NCBI GenBank assembly: GCA_963698255.1
Contig: CAVOQD010000012.1
Coordinates: 357,284 to 421,283, forward strand
Reading direction: 5' to 3'
Length of the DNA stretch: 64,000 nt
Source of the DNA: JAWKOK01 sp963698255
Lineage (GTDB): Bacteria > Chloroflexota > Anaerolineae > Caldilineales > Caldilineaceae
The notes under the pieces are model-generated. The model was not told where the DNA came from. It did no database searches and saw only the letters and a list, made by a program, of their open reading frames with translations. Positions 18,607 through 28,447 of the stretch are shown piece by piece. The translations under genes were made by a program, and so were the position numbers. How positions within the stretch are numbered: position 1 is the stretch's first letter; every line of letters begins with the position of its first letter.

Positions 18607-19560
18607 TTAGGCAAGAGCAGCGTTGCCATTGGCGACATTGCCGTCCGACTTCTTGTTCTTGCGCCCCAGGAAGGATCCCTCTTCCCAGGCAACCAGCAGC
18701 GGCGCAGCATTGAAGATCGAACTGTAGGTACCGGAGACCAGGCCGACAATCATGGTGGCCATGAACTGGCGCAATGTTGCGCCGCCCAGGACCAGGATGG
18801 CCACAAGAATCAGCAGTGCCGTGATCTGGGTTGCGATGGAACGCTGGGCCGTCTCGACAATGCTGCGGTTGGCGACGGTGGCAAACGACTCGCCGCGATA
18901 ACGACGCAGGTTCTCACGCAGCCGGTCGAAGACGACGATGGTGTCGTTGACGCTGAAACCGATGACCGTCAGAATCGCGGTCAAGAAAAGCGCGTCCACT
19001 TCCCATCCGCCGACAAAGTACATGATGCCGGTAAACGTGACCGTCACCAGAACATCGTGGATCAGCGCAATCACGGCACAGGTGCCGTAGCGGAAGGGAT
19101 GGCTGACGCTGCGAAAGGCCAGCGCGATGTAGAGCAGAATCAGCAATGAGGCCAAGGCCACGGCCAGGATGGCCGCTCGGCTCACCTCTGTGCCGATTGA
19201 CGGGCCGATGCTGCGATAGGAGAGTTCCTCGAACGCACCATACTTGGCCTCGATAGCGGCAATCAGCACTTCCTTTTGCGGAATATCGATCGTCTTCAGC
19301 TTGACCTGGACACGATTGCTGTCTTCAACGTTGAAGGCGACGGTATCCGGAAAGCCTGCATCCACAAAGATCTGCCGGACATCAGTCGGCGGGATCTCCT
19401 GATCGAAGTGCATCTCCCACAGCGTTCCGCCCGTGTAGTCGATGCTCAACGGCAAAATCGTGCCCAGGGTGATCAGGCAGTAGATCATGAAGAGAAGTCC
19501 CGGCACAATCGCAATCGCCGAGATTGTGAACCAAAGACTGCGTCGCTCAACAATATGCAT
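18607..19560 (-). CDS. secF: Protein translocase subunit SecF
   Basis: Membrane subunit of the SecDF complex, which uses the proton gradient to pull exported proteins across the membrane. Six membrane segments are expected: residues about 8-35, then five between about 130 and 290 (ILAVALASLLILLYIALAF; ALFLTAILTVIGFSVNDTIVVFDRLREN; the family motif). The periplasmic P4-like region holds DYTGGTLWEMHF, typical of SecF. The 317-residue length is normal, with a polar tail. It follows secD by 85 bases on the same strand, the usual order. Confidence 0.93.
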   Translation of the reverse strand: MHIVERRSLWFTISAIAIVPGLLFMIYCLITLGTILPLSIDYTGGTLWEMHFDQEIPPTDVRQIFVDAGFPDTVAFNVEDSNRVQVKLKTIDIPQKEVLIAAIEAKYGAFEELSYRSIGPSIGTEVSRAAILAVALASLLILLYIALAFRSVSHPFRYGTCAVIALIHDVLVTVTFTGIMYFVGGWEVDALFLTAILTVIGFSVNDTIVVFDRLRENLRRYRGESFATVANRSIVETAQRSIATQITALLILVAILVLGGATLRQFMATMIVGLVSGTYSSIFNAAPLLVAWEEGSFLGRKNKKSDGNVANGNAALA

Positions 19561-19645
19561 AAGTTCGTTCCTTACTTCGATAGAAGTTCTAATTCGGTAT
19601 GCATCGGGCGTGAACCGGATTCATGGTTAGCGAGAAAAAACTATC

Positions 19646-21047
19646 TCAGTATCCGATCAAGCTGCGCGAATCCGCCAGTTTTTCATCGCGGCCGGAAAGA
19701 ACTGTGCGCATAAAGGTTCGGGTAACGAAGACGGCAGTGAACATGGAGAGCACGACACCGATGCCCAGTGTCAGGGCGAAACCCTTGACGATGCTGGCGC
19801 CGAAGGTGCTGCCGAACCAGTAGAGCACACCGCAACTGATCAAGGTTGACAGGTTGCCGTCGCGAATGGCAGGCCAGGCCCGATCAAAACCGGCTTCAAC
19901 CGCCAGGCGCAATGAGCGGCCGACCCGCAGTTCCTCTTTCATGCGTTCGAAGATCAGGATGTTGGCATCCACAGCCATGCCGATGGAGAGCAGGAAGCCG
20001 GCAATGCCGGCCAGCGTCAGTGTCACCGGAATCAGCTTGAACACGGCGATATTGAAGATCACGTACGAGGCCAGCGCCAGGTCAGCAATAAAACCGGGAA
20101 GACGGTAGATGATCAACATGAAGAGCAGCACGCCGATCATGCCGATGATGCCGGCGGTCAGGCTGCTCTCGACCGATTCCTTGCCCAACGTGGCGCCGAT
20201 GGTCGAGATGTCGACAATATTCAGGGCCACGGGCAACGCGCCGTAGCGCATCTGCACGGCCAGCGAATCGGCCTCTTCATTGGTGAACTGGCCGGTGATC
20301 ACGCCGGTGTCCTGAATGGCGGCGTTGATGACCGGGGCCGACAGCACAACGCCGTCCAACACGATGACCAGCGGCTCGCCCACATGATCGCGCGTATAGG
20401 CGTAGAACTCGTCGCTGCCGTCGCTCGGTCAGTTCGAAGCCGATCTCCCACTGGCCGAGTTGGCCTTGGGTGGCGAGAGCATTGCGCAGAATGTCGCCGG
20501 TCATGACCGTCTCGAAGACCTGGTCCGGATAGGGCACGGCGCCGGGCGGCAACGTGCCGGCTTCGATAGCCGCCTGGGCATTCGCGGCGGCAGTCGGACG
20601 ATTGGTCGTGTTGATGATCATGCCCTGGGCCATCGGCGTGCCCTGGGGATCGACAAACTCCAACTGGCCGGTCGAGCGAATGGTCTCGACCGCCTGGTCA
20701 GGATTGTTGACGCCCGGCAGTTCGACGATGATGCGTTCCTCGCCCTGAAGCTGGACAATGGCCTCGGCCACGCCGAGACCGTTGACACGATTCTCGACAA
20801 TCGTCTTGGCGGTGTCCATCGAGCCGGCTTCGACCGACTGGCCTTCGACCAGATCGGCTTCCAGCAATACCTGGGTGCCGCCACGCAGATCCAGTCCCAA
20901 CTTCACATCCTTGAGATCGCGTGGAACGCCCCCCGCAGCCGGAAGCAAGTTTTCCACCGGGCCGGGATGATCGATGGGCAACGCAATAAAAGTTGCGACG
21001 CCGATCAAGAGTAAGACGAGGATCAGTACAATCGTATTATTACGCAT
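19646..21047 (-). CDS. secD: Protein translocase subunit SecD (frame interrupted)
   Basis: Partner of SecF. ATG 21047 has GAGGGAA just upstream. The N-terminal membrane helix (NNTIVLILVLLLIGVATFIA) leads to the P1 domain with LGLDLRGGTQVLLEAD, RVNGLGVAEAIVQLQGEERI and ELPGVNNPDQAVETI, all diagnostic. Near 20422 a surplus base shifts the frame inside the conserved FELTSDGSDEFYAYT region; the second half continues with LVIVLDGVVLSAPVINAAI and five membrane segments including AGFLLSIGMAVDANILIFERMKEE. About 466 residues, normal for SecD. As SecD is needed for efficient export, the frame change is best read as a sequence error. Confidence 0.9.
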
Positions 21048-21330
21048 AGTTCCCTCAACGTTCCAGCGCTGTACAGACTGCTGGTTTCCGATGGTATGTT
21101 TTCCCACATAGACACGAGACCGAGGCTCTCCAACAAGAGAAAGAGACGGTCAACGGGGAGACATGACAAAATGAGTCCGCTTGATACAGTACGAATGGTC
21201 CACAAGAATCTGAGACAAACCATTGAAGTATAGAACGGGGACAATCCAGTGTCAAAATCAGAGTATGAACTGCGACGAACTAGAGATTGACCATGCCGTC
21301 GTTTGACAGTAGACTGAGCCTTTGGAAAAC

Positions 21331-21457
21331 GAGTGAGAAGGTGACAGGGTCGCAAGGTGAGTGGGTGAGTGGGTGACAAGGTGATGCAGTCGTGTCCCGA
21401 GCAGTCGTCTCTGCGGTCATTCACCCTGTCACCTTGTCACCCACTCACCCTATCACC
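21331..21457. repeat. GTGAGTGGGTGACAAGG palindromic element
   Basis: The left part (21331-21388) is made of repeated words GTGAGTGGG, GGTGACA and AAGGTGA; the right part (21421-21457) holds their complements TCACCCTGTCACC, TTGTCACCCACTCACC. It ends 18 bases before the moxR start, so it lies in the moxR leader. The rest of the 428-base gap to secD shows nothing I can name. Confidence 0.75.
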
Positions 21458-21475
21458 CCCTTCGGGAGAGAACGA

Positions 21476-22414
21476 ATGAACTTCACAGATTTCGCAGACG
21501 CGGTCCAGACCAATATCGGAAAAGTGATCATCGGCAAGCGCGATGCGGTTGAGCTGATGCTGGTGGCGCTGCTCTGCGACGGCCATGTGCTGCTGGAAGA
21601 CGTGCCGGGCATCGGCAAGACCACGCTGGCCAAAGCGCTGTCGCGCAGCATCGACTGCTCGTTCGCCCGCATCCAGTTCACGCCCGATCTGCTGCCCAGC
21701 GATGTGACCGGCATCAACTACTACAATCAGAAGAAGCAGGAGTTCGAGTTTCGGCCGGGGCCGGTCTTCAGCCAGATCCTGCTGGGCGACGAGATCAACC
21801 GGGCCACGCCGCGCACCCAGGCCAGCCTGCTCGAAGCCATGCAGGAACGCCAGGTCACGGTCGACGTCGACACCATGGCGCTGCCCCGCCCGTTCATGGT
21901 GCTCGCCACCCAGAACCCGGTGGAGTTGGAGGGCACCTTTCCGCTGCCGGAAGCCCAGTTGGATCGATTCTTGATCCAGGTGCAGCTCGGCTACCCGACG
22001 CTGGACGAGGAAGACGAGATCCTGCTGCAATACCAACGGCAGGATCCCATGGACGCACTTGCGCCGGTGGTCGACAGCGCAACGATCCTGGCGCTCCAGG
22101 ACGAGGTGCGCACCATCCACGTGAGCGATGCCATCCGCCACTACATTCTGGAAGTCGTGCGCAGCACACGCGAACACGATGGCGTCGATCTGGGCGTGTC
22201 GCCGCGCGGCAGCCTGGCCCTTTTCCGAGCCGCTCAGGCGCTGGCCGGCCTGCGCGGTCGCGACTACGTGATCCCCAGCGATGTCCAGCACCTGGCGCCG
22301 CCGCTGCTCACCCACCGCATTCACATCAGCCCGCAGACACGACTGCGCGGACGCACGCCGGAGCAGGTCGTGGCCGAGATCGCCGAACAAGTGCCCGTGC
22401 CGGTGGCCGAGTAG
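21476..22414 (+). CDS. MoxR-family AAA ATPase
   Basis: AAA+ ATPase of 312 residues, a chaperone-like protein that matures partner complexes and is usually encoded with DUF58 proteins, as here. Walker A is EDVPGIGKTT (residues 41-50), Walker B LLGDEINRA near 103, followed by TQASLLEAMQERQVT and FMVLATQNPVELEGTFPLPEAQLDRF, which are hallmark MoxR sequences. The lid domain contains GVSPRGSLALFRAAQALAGLRGR. The start ATG 21476 has GGGAGAG six bases upstream. It is the first gene of a three-gene plus-strand operon; the DUF58 gene starts 12 bases after its stop. Confidence 0.93.
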   Translation: MNFTDFADAVQTNIGKVIIGKRDAVELMLVALLCDGHVLLEDVPGIGKTTLAKALSRSIDCSFARIQFTPDLLPSDVTGINYYNQKKQEFEFRPGPVFSQILLGDEINRATPRTQASLLEAMQERQVTVDVDTMALPRPFMVLATQNPVELEGTFPLPEAQLDRFLIQVQLGYPTLDEEDEILLQYQRQDPMDALAPVVDSATILALQDEVRTIHVSDAIRHYILEVVRSTREHDGVDLGVSPRGSLALFRAAQALAGLRGRDYVIPSDVQHLAPPLLTHRIHISPQTRLRGRTPEQVVAEIAEQVPVPVAE

Positions 22415-22425
22415 TGTAGTCCAGT

Positions 22426-23802
22426 ATGTTCAAAAGCAAACGTCGGATCGACTCAAGCAAAGATACGCAGTACAACGATGCCTGGATCGTGCTGGCCATC
22501 ATCCTGACGGTGGTCGGCATCGTGCTGAACAACGCATTCCTGACCAGCGTTGCCATCATCATCCTGATCATCTCCGGCATCACTTGGGTCTGGGCGGCGC
22601 TGATCTTCTTCGGCGTGGGCTACGAGCGCCGCTTCAGCGAAACCCGCGCCTTTCGAGGCGAGACCGTTCGGCTGACGTTGACGGTGCAGAACCGGAAGTT
22701 CCTGCCCATCACCTGGCTCAACATTCGCGACAGTTTTCCGGCGGCTCTGCCGGTCAGCGGCCGCGACCTGCCGGTCAGCCCGGCCACCAATCAGGCCGAC
22801 TTTTCGACATTCTGGATGCCCGGCCCCTTCCAACGTATCACGCGCAACTTTGATATCGAGTGTGTCGAGCGCGGCTTCTTCCGCTATGGCCCGACCGACA
22901 TGAAGAGCGGCGACGGCTTCGGCTTTTTCAGCCGCAGCCAGGTGCTCGACAACGAAGAACGGCTCATCATCTATCCGACCCTCTACACCGTGGCCGAACT
23001 CGGGCTGCCCACCAAGAATCCGTTTGGCGAAACGAGGGCTCAGGGCACGCTCTTCGAGGATCCCATGCGCACGATCGGCGTACGCGAATGGCAGTCCTTC
23101 GACATGCCCCGTCGCATCCACTGGAAGGCCACCGCCCGCCAGCAGACGCTGCTCAGCCGGGTCTACGAGCCGAGCGAGGAGCAGGAGATCCAGATCTTCC
23201 TCAACGTCGCCACCATGGAACGGCACTGGCACGGCTACATTCCCGAACTGCAGGAGCGCAACATCAGCGTGGCCGGCAGCCTGGCCGCGCTGGCGGCAGA
23301 GCTGCGCCTGCCCGTCGGCCTGATCGCCAATGGCGCGCTGCCCGGCGGCGATCAACCGATTCGCCTGCTGCCCGGACGCAACCCGGATCAACTCATGCAC
23401 ATCCTGGAACTGCTGGCCGCGGTCACGCCCTTCTCCACCGGCCCCATGGAACAGATGTTGGCCCACGAGGCCCCGCGCATGCCCTGGGCCGCCACCCTGG
23501 TGGTTGTGACCGCCATCGCCCACGACCCGCTGCTGGCCACTCTGCTCGATCTGAGCGCAGCCGGACGGCAGTTGGTTCTCTTCACGCTGGCCGAAGAGCC
23601 GCCCACACAAGTCATGGAGAAGATACCGGTCTACCACCTCCCCCACCTCATCGACGACATTGTGGCCCCGACCCTGGTCCAATCAGGCCAGCTTGATGTT
23701 CGTTCCATGCGCTTCGCCACACGGCGTCCACCGCAGCAACCTGCGCGAAAAGACAGCGCGGCCAGTCAGCCGGCGGATCCGGGAGATTTGACATGCTGCT
23801 GA
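22426..23802 (+). CDS. DUF58 membrane-anchored protein
   Basis: 458 residues. Two hydrophobic segments near residues 20-60 (WIVLAIILTVVGIVL; IIILIISGITWVWAALIFFG) anchor it, followed by a beta-rich part (VRLTLTVQNRKFLPITWL) and the DUF58 core with GVREWQSFDMPRRIHWKATA near residue 220. DUF58 proteins have a von Willebrand A-like fold and work with MoxR ATPases, often in cell-envelope or protein-maturation modules; the exact role is not established. Frame intact, typical length. Its last ten bases overlap the next gene, which indicates co-translation. Confidence 0.88.
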   Translation: MFKSKRRIDSSKDTQYNDAWIVLAIILTVVGIVLNNAFLTSVAIIILIISGITWVWAALIFFGVGYERRFSETRAFRGETVRLTLTVQNRKFLPITWLNIRDSFPAALPVSGRDLPVSPATNQADFSTFWMPGPFQRITRNFDIECVERGFFRYGPTDMKSGDGFGFFSRSQVLDNEERLIIYPTLYTVAELGLPTKNPFGETRAQGTLFEDPMRTIGVREWQSFDMPRRIHWKATARQQTLLSRVYEPSEEQEIQIFLNVATMERHWHGYIPELQERNISVAGSLAALAAELRLPVGLIANGALPGGDQPIRLLPGRNPDQLMHILELLAAVTPFSTGPMEQMLAHEAPRMPWAATLVVVTAIAHDPLLATLLDLSAAGRQLVLFTLAEEPPTQVMEKIPVYHLPHLIDDIVAPTLVQSGQLDVRSMRFATRRPPQQPARKDSAASQPADPGDLTCC

Positions 23803-25356
23803 CCAATCGCCGTCACCGTCTGCTTCACCTCGCCGTGGCCGGCATGGAGGTCGGCTGGATCGCGCCATGGGCGCTGCTGCTGATTCGCTTCTGGCAACGC
23901 CGGCTGGCGGTCACGCTGTTGGAGGAAAGCGGCGCGCTGGAGACGGTCGCTGCGCTGGACAACATCCGATCCATGCCGCCCGTCGCCTTCTTTCTCCTGC
24001 TCTTCGTGCTGATGATCGTCTACATGCTGGCGGCCGACATGCTGAACCAGCGCCAGATCGACTCACCGCTGCGTGAACTGATCATGCTGGCGTTGGTCGT
24101 GGGCACATCCTTGGTGGTGGTGCGCACGCTGATCTACCCGACGGTGAGCGCAACCGACTGGGAATGGCTGGCCAATGTGACCGGCTCGCTCTTCAACTTC
24201 ACGGCAGGGCGGCGACCGGATCTGATCGTGTTGGCCATCAACGCCTTTCTCTGGTTCCGCGTCGCCTTCAACACCGACCGCGACCTGACCTTCTTCGGCG
24301 TCGGGCTCAGCTTCCGCCTTGGCCTGTTGATCTGTGTCGTCGGCGGGGCGCTCTTGTCCGGCATCGACAGCCCAGTCGACATCGGCGTCGTTCGTCTTCT
24401 TTGCCCTCTTCCTCGTTTTCGGCCTGACCGCCGTCGCCATTGCCCGCATCGACGAAAAGGCATATCTGGTCGAGAGCAGCCGTGGGAGCCTACTCTCCTA
24501 TGCGCGCGTGGCCCAGATCGTGTTGGTTGTTCTGCTGATTTTGGGGATCGGCGTGGTCGCGGCGCTCATCTACTCGCCTGCCAATATCCGCACATTCTTG
24601 GGCTGGTTCTCGCCGCTGTGGGATCTGCTGACGGCCATCTTGGTCGGCATACTCTATGCCATCGCCTGGATACTGGCCCCGCTGATGGAGGGGCTGATCC
24701 GCTTTCTCCAGCGCCTGATGGCCAACGCCGATCCACAACAGTTGGAACCGCCGTCGGCCGGCGAACTGATCACGGTCGAGATCGCGCCGGAAGATATCAA
24801 CGCATTGCTCCAGCAATACAGCTATGTGCGCTACGGCCTGGTCCTGTTGATGATCGCCCTGGTCCTCGGCCTGATCTGGCTCTTCTTCGTACGTACGGCG
24901 CGCCGCAACCGCCAGAATGAAGCCGAGGAAGTCAGCGCCGAACGCGTGACCATGGGCGGCGACCTGTTGGGCCGTGGACTGGATCGGCTGCGCAATCTGG
25001 TCGATCTGGTGCGCCGCTACGGCCTCGGTTCGCAGTTGTTGGCGGCCATCTCGATCCAGAATATCTACGCCAACATGGGCCGGCTGGCGCGCGGGCGGGG
25101 CTATCCTCGTCCGCCGTCGCAGCCGCCGGATGACTACTTGCCCGCGCTGGCCAATGCATTTCCGGGTCGCAGCGAAGAAACGGAACGAATCACAGCGGCC
25201 TACATGCGTGTTGAATATGGGGACCGTTCGCTCGACGACAGCGAGCTTTCGACCTTGCGAGCCGACTATCAACGCCTCCGGGATACACCGGAGAACGTCT
25301 CAGTTGACGCATCGGGAGAAGATCCAGATGGTGGCATTGCACAGGGAGAATCGTAG
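23793..25356 (+). CDS. Multi-pass membrane protein with C-terminal DUF4129 (frame interrupted)
   Basis: About 520 residues after joining two frames at a break near 24385 (between SGIDSPVDIGV and SFVFFALFLVFG). The N-terminal part has five to six membrane segments, then two more at about 24500-24570 and 24830-24900, a basic linker (RTARRNRQNEAEE), and a C-terminal DUF4129-like part: DDYLPALANAFPGRSEETERI then AAYMRVEYGDRSLDDSEL. In other bacteria DUF4129 is the tail of protein-glutamine gamma-glutamyltransferase-like membrane proteins (TgpA type) encoded next to MoxR and DUF58. The transglutaminase core with its Cys-His-Asp triad is not present here, so this looks like a form in which only the membrane and tail parts remain. 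Confidence 0.75.
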
Positions 25357-25785
25357 AATTCATCCGATACGCAGTGCAGTCCGACCGTTCTGCGCAAAAG
25401 AGTCGATTGGCGGCACCATTGTAGGGACATGGCGTTTCCTGCAATCCCGAGGTTAACGAAATCCGATTCGCTTTTCAACACCACAACCGGCATCCGAAAC
25501 GTTTCCTGGAATGCCTAGTCCGCTAGTTGGCAGAACGGATATAGGGCCGAATGCGGACAAGGAATTCCGGAGAACATATGAGCGACGCAGACGATTTTTG
25601 ACACTTTGGAATCGCCGGTTAGGAGCCAGGCTTGACGGGGAATGCCTTGTCCCTACGCATCCCATAGCGAAGCAGGCCAAAAACGTCAGCATGCCCGATT
25701 CACTCCTGATAGGCCGTAGTGCTATACTTCGATCAGTGACCCACATCCGCGTGGGTCCGATAGTCGAAACGGAAGGAGTTTTTCA
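25357..25785. other. 429-base gap before glutamate dehydrogenase
   Basis: Holds the inverted repeat at 25421-25656 and a possible promoter with TATACT at 25723-25728 (a weak TTCACT 18 bases upstream). No credible gene. Confidence 0.4.
25421..25656. repeat. GTAGGGACA inverted repeat flanking about 200 bases
   Basis: GTAGGGACATGGCGTTTCC (25421-25439) is complementary, with three mismatches, to GGAATGCCTTGTCCCTAC (ending at 25656). The enclosed DNA has no reading frame of interest. The spacing resembles a small non-autonomous element (MITE-like), but no target duplication is evident. A compact hairpin with the same words is at 44280-44308. Confidence 0.5.
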
Positions 25786-27223
25786 ATGGCGAAAAACAAG
25801 AACAGCCTCAAACAGAGGCCGGTTGAAGCATTAGTCGACACAGCTATCGACCCCGAATTAGCGACCAGCACACCCTCGTCCAACGAAAGCCCAGTCCTCA
25901 CCGCTCCCGAAACTCGCTACCGAATTTATCGACCCGCATCATCCCAGCGGCGCCTTGCCCGACGATCCGCCCATCCGCAGCGCAAGCGCCTATGCGGTTG
26001 CCCAGGCCCAGTTGGATGCTGCCGCAGACTTCATGGGACTGGATAAGGATATTCGCAGCTATCTGCGCTCGCCCCAGCGCGAGATGATCGTCCACTTTCC
26101 GGTGCGCATGGACGACGGTCGCATGCGCATGTTCACCGGCTTCCGCGTCCACCACAACACCACCAAAGGCCCGACCAAGGGCGGCATCCGCTATCACCCG
26201 GCGGTCACGCTGGATGAATGCCGCGCCCTGGCCATGTGGATGACTTGGAAATGCTCGCTGATGAACTTGCCCTACGGCGGAGCCAAAGGCGGCGTCATCG
26301 TCGACCCCGGCGAACTGAGCATGGCCGAGCTCGAACGCCTGACCCGTCGCTATGCCACCGAGATCAGCCTCTTCATCGGTCCTGAACGCGATATTCCGGC
26401 CCCGGACGTCGGCACCAACGCCCAGATCATGGCCTGGATCATGGACACCTATTCCATGCACAAAGGCTACTCCATCCCGGCCATCGTCACCGGCAAGCCG
26501 GTCAACGTCGGCGGCACCGTCGGCCGCGAGTATGCCACCGGACTCGGCATCACCTACACCACCCGCGCCGTCATGAAGCAGCGTTTGGGGCGCGGGCTGG
26601 ACGACGCCTCAGTCGCCGTCCAGGGCTTTGGCAATGTGGGCAGTTGGACTGCGCGCAGCATGCACGAACGGGGTGCGCGCATCGTCGCCATCAGCGACAA
26701 ACATGGCGGCATCTACACCTCGCATGGGCTGGACCTGCGCCAACTGTTGCGCCACGTCAAGGAAGCCGGGACGGTGGTCGGCTTTCCAGGAACAGACGCT
26801 CTGACCAATGAAGAGTTGCTGGAGATGGACGTCACTGTGCTGGTGCCGGCGGCCTTGGAAGGCCAGATCACGCGCGAGAACGCCTCTCGCATTCGGGCAA
26901 AGCTTGTCGCCGAGGGCGCCAATGGCCCGGTGACACCGGAAGCCGAGGCGATCATGCTCGACGCCGGCATCGAGATCATACCCGACGTCGTCTGCAACGC
27001 GGGCGGCGTGGTGGTCAGCTACTTCGAGTGGGTCCAGGGCCTGCAATCCTATTTCTGGGATGAAAGCGCGGTGCGCCGCAACATGGAACGCACGCTGCTC
27101 GACAACCTCGACGCGGTCATCGGCGTGACGATGCGCGAGCATTGCAACCTACGCATCGCAGCCTACAGCCTGGCCATCGAACGCATCGTCGACGCGGTGC
27201 GTCACCGTGGGTTCTATCCGTGA
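25786..27223 (+). CDS. gdhA: Glu/Leu/Phe/Val-type dehydrogenase, probably glutamate dehydrogenase (frame interrupted at N-terminus)
   Basis: NAD(P)-dependent oxidative deaminase interconverting glutamate and 2-oxoglutarate plus ammonium. ATG 25786 has AAGGAG at a good distance and opens a polar leader (KNKNSLKQRPVEALVD); the frame changes between about 25870 and 25905, after which EFIDPHHPSGALPDDPPIRS leads into the family body: GFRVHHNTTKGPTKGGIRYH, LMNLPYGGAKGGVIVDP (catalytic lysine), GPERDIPAPDVGTN, KPVNVGGTVGREYATGLG, and the Rossmann GFGNVGSWTA. About 478 residues, longer than usual by the N-terminal leader, which may partly be non-native. Ammonium enters by the transporter at 52701-54024. 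Glutamate is the most likely substrate by the GGxxGGxR features, not proved. Confidence 0.88.
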
Positions 27224-27224
27224 A

Positions 27225-27288
27225 GTACCACGGCATTTATGCCGTCCCGTCTCAGACCAAGCGGACGGCATAAATGCCGTAGTACCAC
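27225..27288. repeat. CGGCATTTATGCCG palindromic element
   Basis: GTACCACGGCATTTATGCCG (27225 onward) pairs with the complement ending GTAGTACCAC at 27288, arms about 23 bp. Same design as 14339-14395. It starts two bases after the gdhA stop and could act as its terminator. Confidence 0.78.
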
Positions 27289-27317
27289 AAACTGAAGGTC
27301 TTCGACAGCCCTTTTAT

Positions 27318-27346
27318 TTCCGACGCGCCCAGGTTCTTAGTATAAT
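27318..27346 (+). promoter_or_regulatory. Promoter for a probably leaderless mRNA
   Basis: A perfect -10 TATAAT lies at 27341-27346, with a weak -35 (TTCCGA, 27318-27323) 17 bases upstream. The ATG of the next gene is at 27356, nine bases after the -10, so transcription would begin within a few bases of the start codon. Confidence 0.55.
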
Positions 27347-27355
27347 ACAGGGATT

Positions 27356-28388
27356 ATGAGTAAGGACCTTGGCCGCAAAATCATCTATTCGCTTGTCGTC
27401 GCGCTGCTCATCTACGTGGGTTTGGCGCTGTGGAGCGATTGGCAGGATCTGGCGCAGGCGCTGATCGATTTCCCCTGGCAGTGGATGCCCGCTGTGATCG
27501 GCCTGACGTTGCTGAGTTACCTGGGACGGCTGTTCAAATGGCAATGGTATCTACGCGTCGTCGGCGTGCAGATACTCCCGCTACGACAGTGCACGCATCT
27601 TCGGCGTCGGCATGTTGATGGTCATGACGCCGGGCAAGGCGGGCGAGTTTCTCAAGAGCTACATGGTCAAGAACGTGACCGGCACGCCCATGAGCGTCAC
27701 CGCTCCCGTGATTTTGGCCGAACGCATGACCGACGGCATGGCCATGCTCGTGCTGGCCGGGGCCGGCCTCTTCGCCTTCCCGGACCCGACGGCCCGCTCA
27801 GTTGCAGCAGCGGTCTTCTTCAGCTTCGTTGCCATCGTCGTGGTCGTGCAGATCCGTCCGCTGGCGCTCTGGTTCATCGGCCTGGCTGAGCACATTCCTG
27901 TGGTCAAGCGCTTCGCCCACAACTTTCACACCCTCTACGAGAGCTCCTATATCATCTTCAAGCCGGGCAATCTGATCGTCTCGTTGACCATCGGCGTCTT
28001 CAGTTGGGCCTGTGTGGGCCTAGCCTACTACATCGTCCTGGTCGGCTTTGGCGCGCCCCAAGGACCGCAGACCGTACTGGTCGCCATCTTCATCTTCTGC
28101 ATCAGCACGGTCATCGGCGCAGTCTTCGCCATGCCGGGCGGTCTGGGCGGCGTCGAGGGCAGCCTGGTGGCCCTCAGCATGCGCATCCTCGGCCTGACCA
28201 GCGCCACGGCCACGGCAGCGGCCCTGCTCACCCGCTTCTGCACACTGTGGATGGGCGTCGGCATCGGCGTGGTCAGCTTCCTGCTCTGGCCGGAACTGCT
28301 GGCCGGGTCGGAGCAAGCGCAAAAAGAGCGGGCCGCGGCCAAAGAGCAGGCCGGCGCAGCGGTTCCGTCGACCAATCCACTTGAATAA
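27356..28388 (+). CDS. Lysylphosphatidylglycerol synthase-like / UPF0104 flippase-like membrane protein (frame interrupted)
   Basis: About 343 residues after joining frames near 27575 (LRVVGVQI-RYDSARIFGVGM). Eight or so membrane helices. The family motif region MLMVMTPGKAGEFLKSYMVK with PVILAERMTDGMAMLVLA is typical of the LPG_synthase_TM / AglD2 group, which includes the flippase half of MprF and glycosyltransferase-associated proteins. PGGLGGVEGSLVALSM near the C-terminus is another mark. The lipid handled is unknown. It starts without a visible Shine-Dalgarno and nine bases after TATAAT, so it may be translated from a leaderless mRNA. It ends before a strong bidirectional terminator. Confidence 0.8.
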
Positions 28389-28393
28389 ATTAT

Positions 28394-28443
28394 GTCAACC
28401 AAAAAGGGCGTCCCGACAAGTCGGGACGCCCTTTTTGGTTGAC
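28394..28443. terminator. Bidirectional intrinsic terminator
   Basis: Perfect 24-bp arms around AA; outer GTCAACC, inner AAAAAGGGCGTCCCGAC and its complement with a T run on both strands. It separates the convergent flippase-like and RIO-kinase genes. Confidence 0.92.
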
Positions 28444-28447
28444 TTGT

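Noticed and set aside
20277..21047. Programmed ribosomal frameshift in secD
   Set aside because: No slippery heptamer or downstream pseudoknot is evident near 20422, and the same kind of single surplus base occurs in about 25 other genes.
22453..23682. 409-codon minus-strand open frame opposite the DUF58 gene
   Set aside because: Low-complexity, Gln/Gly/Asp-rich translation with no domain; a mirror of the GC-rich codons of the plus-strand DUF58 gene.
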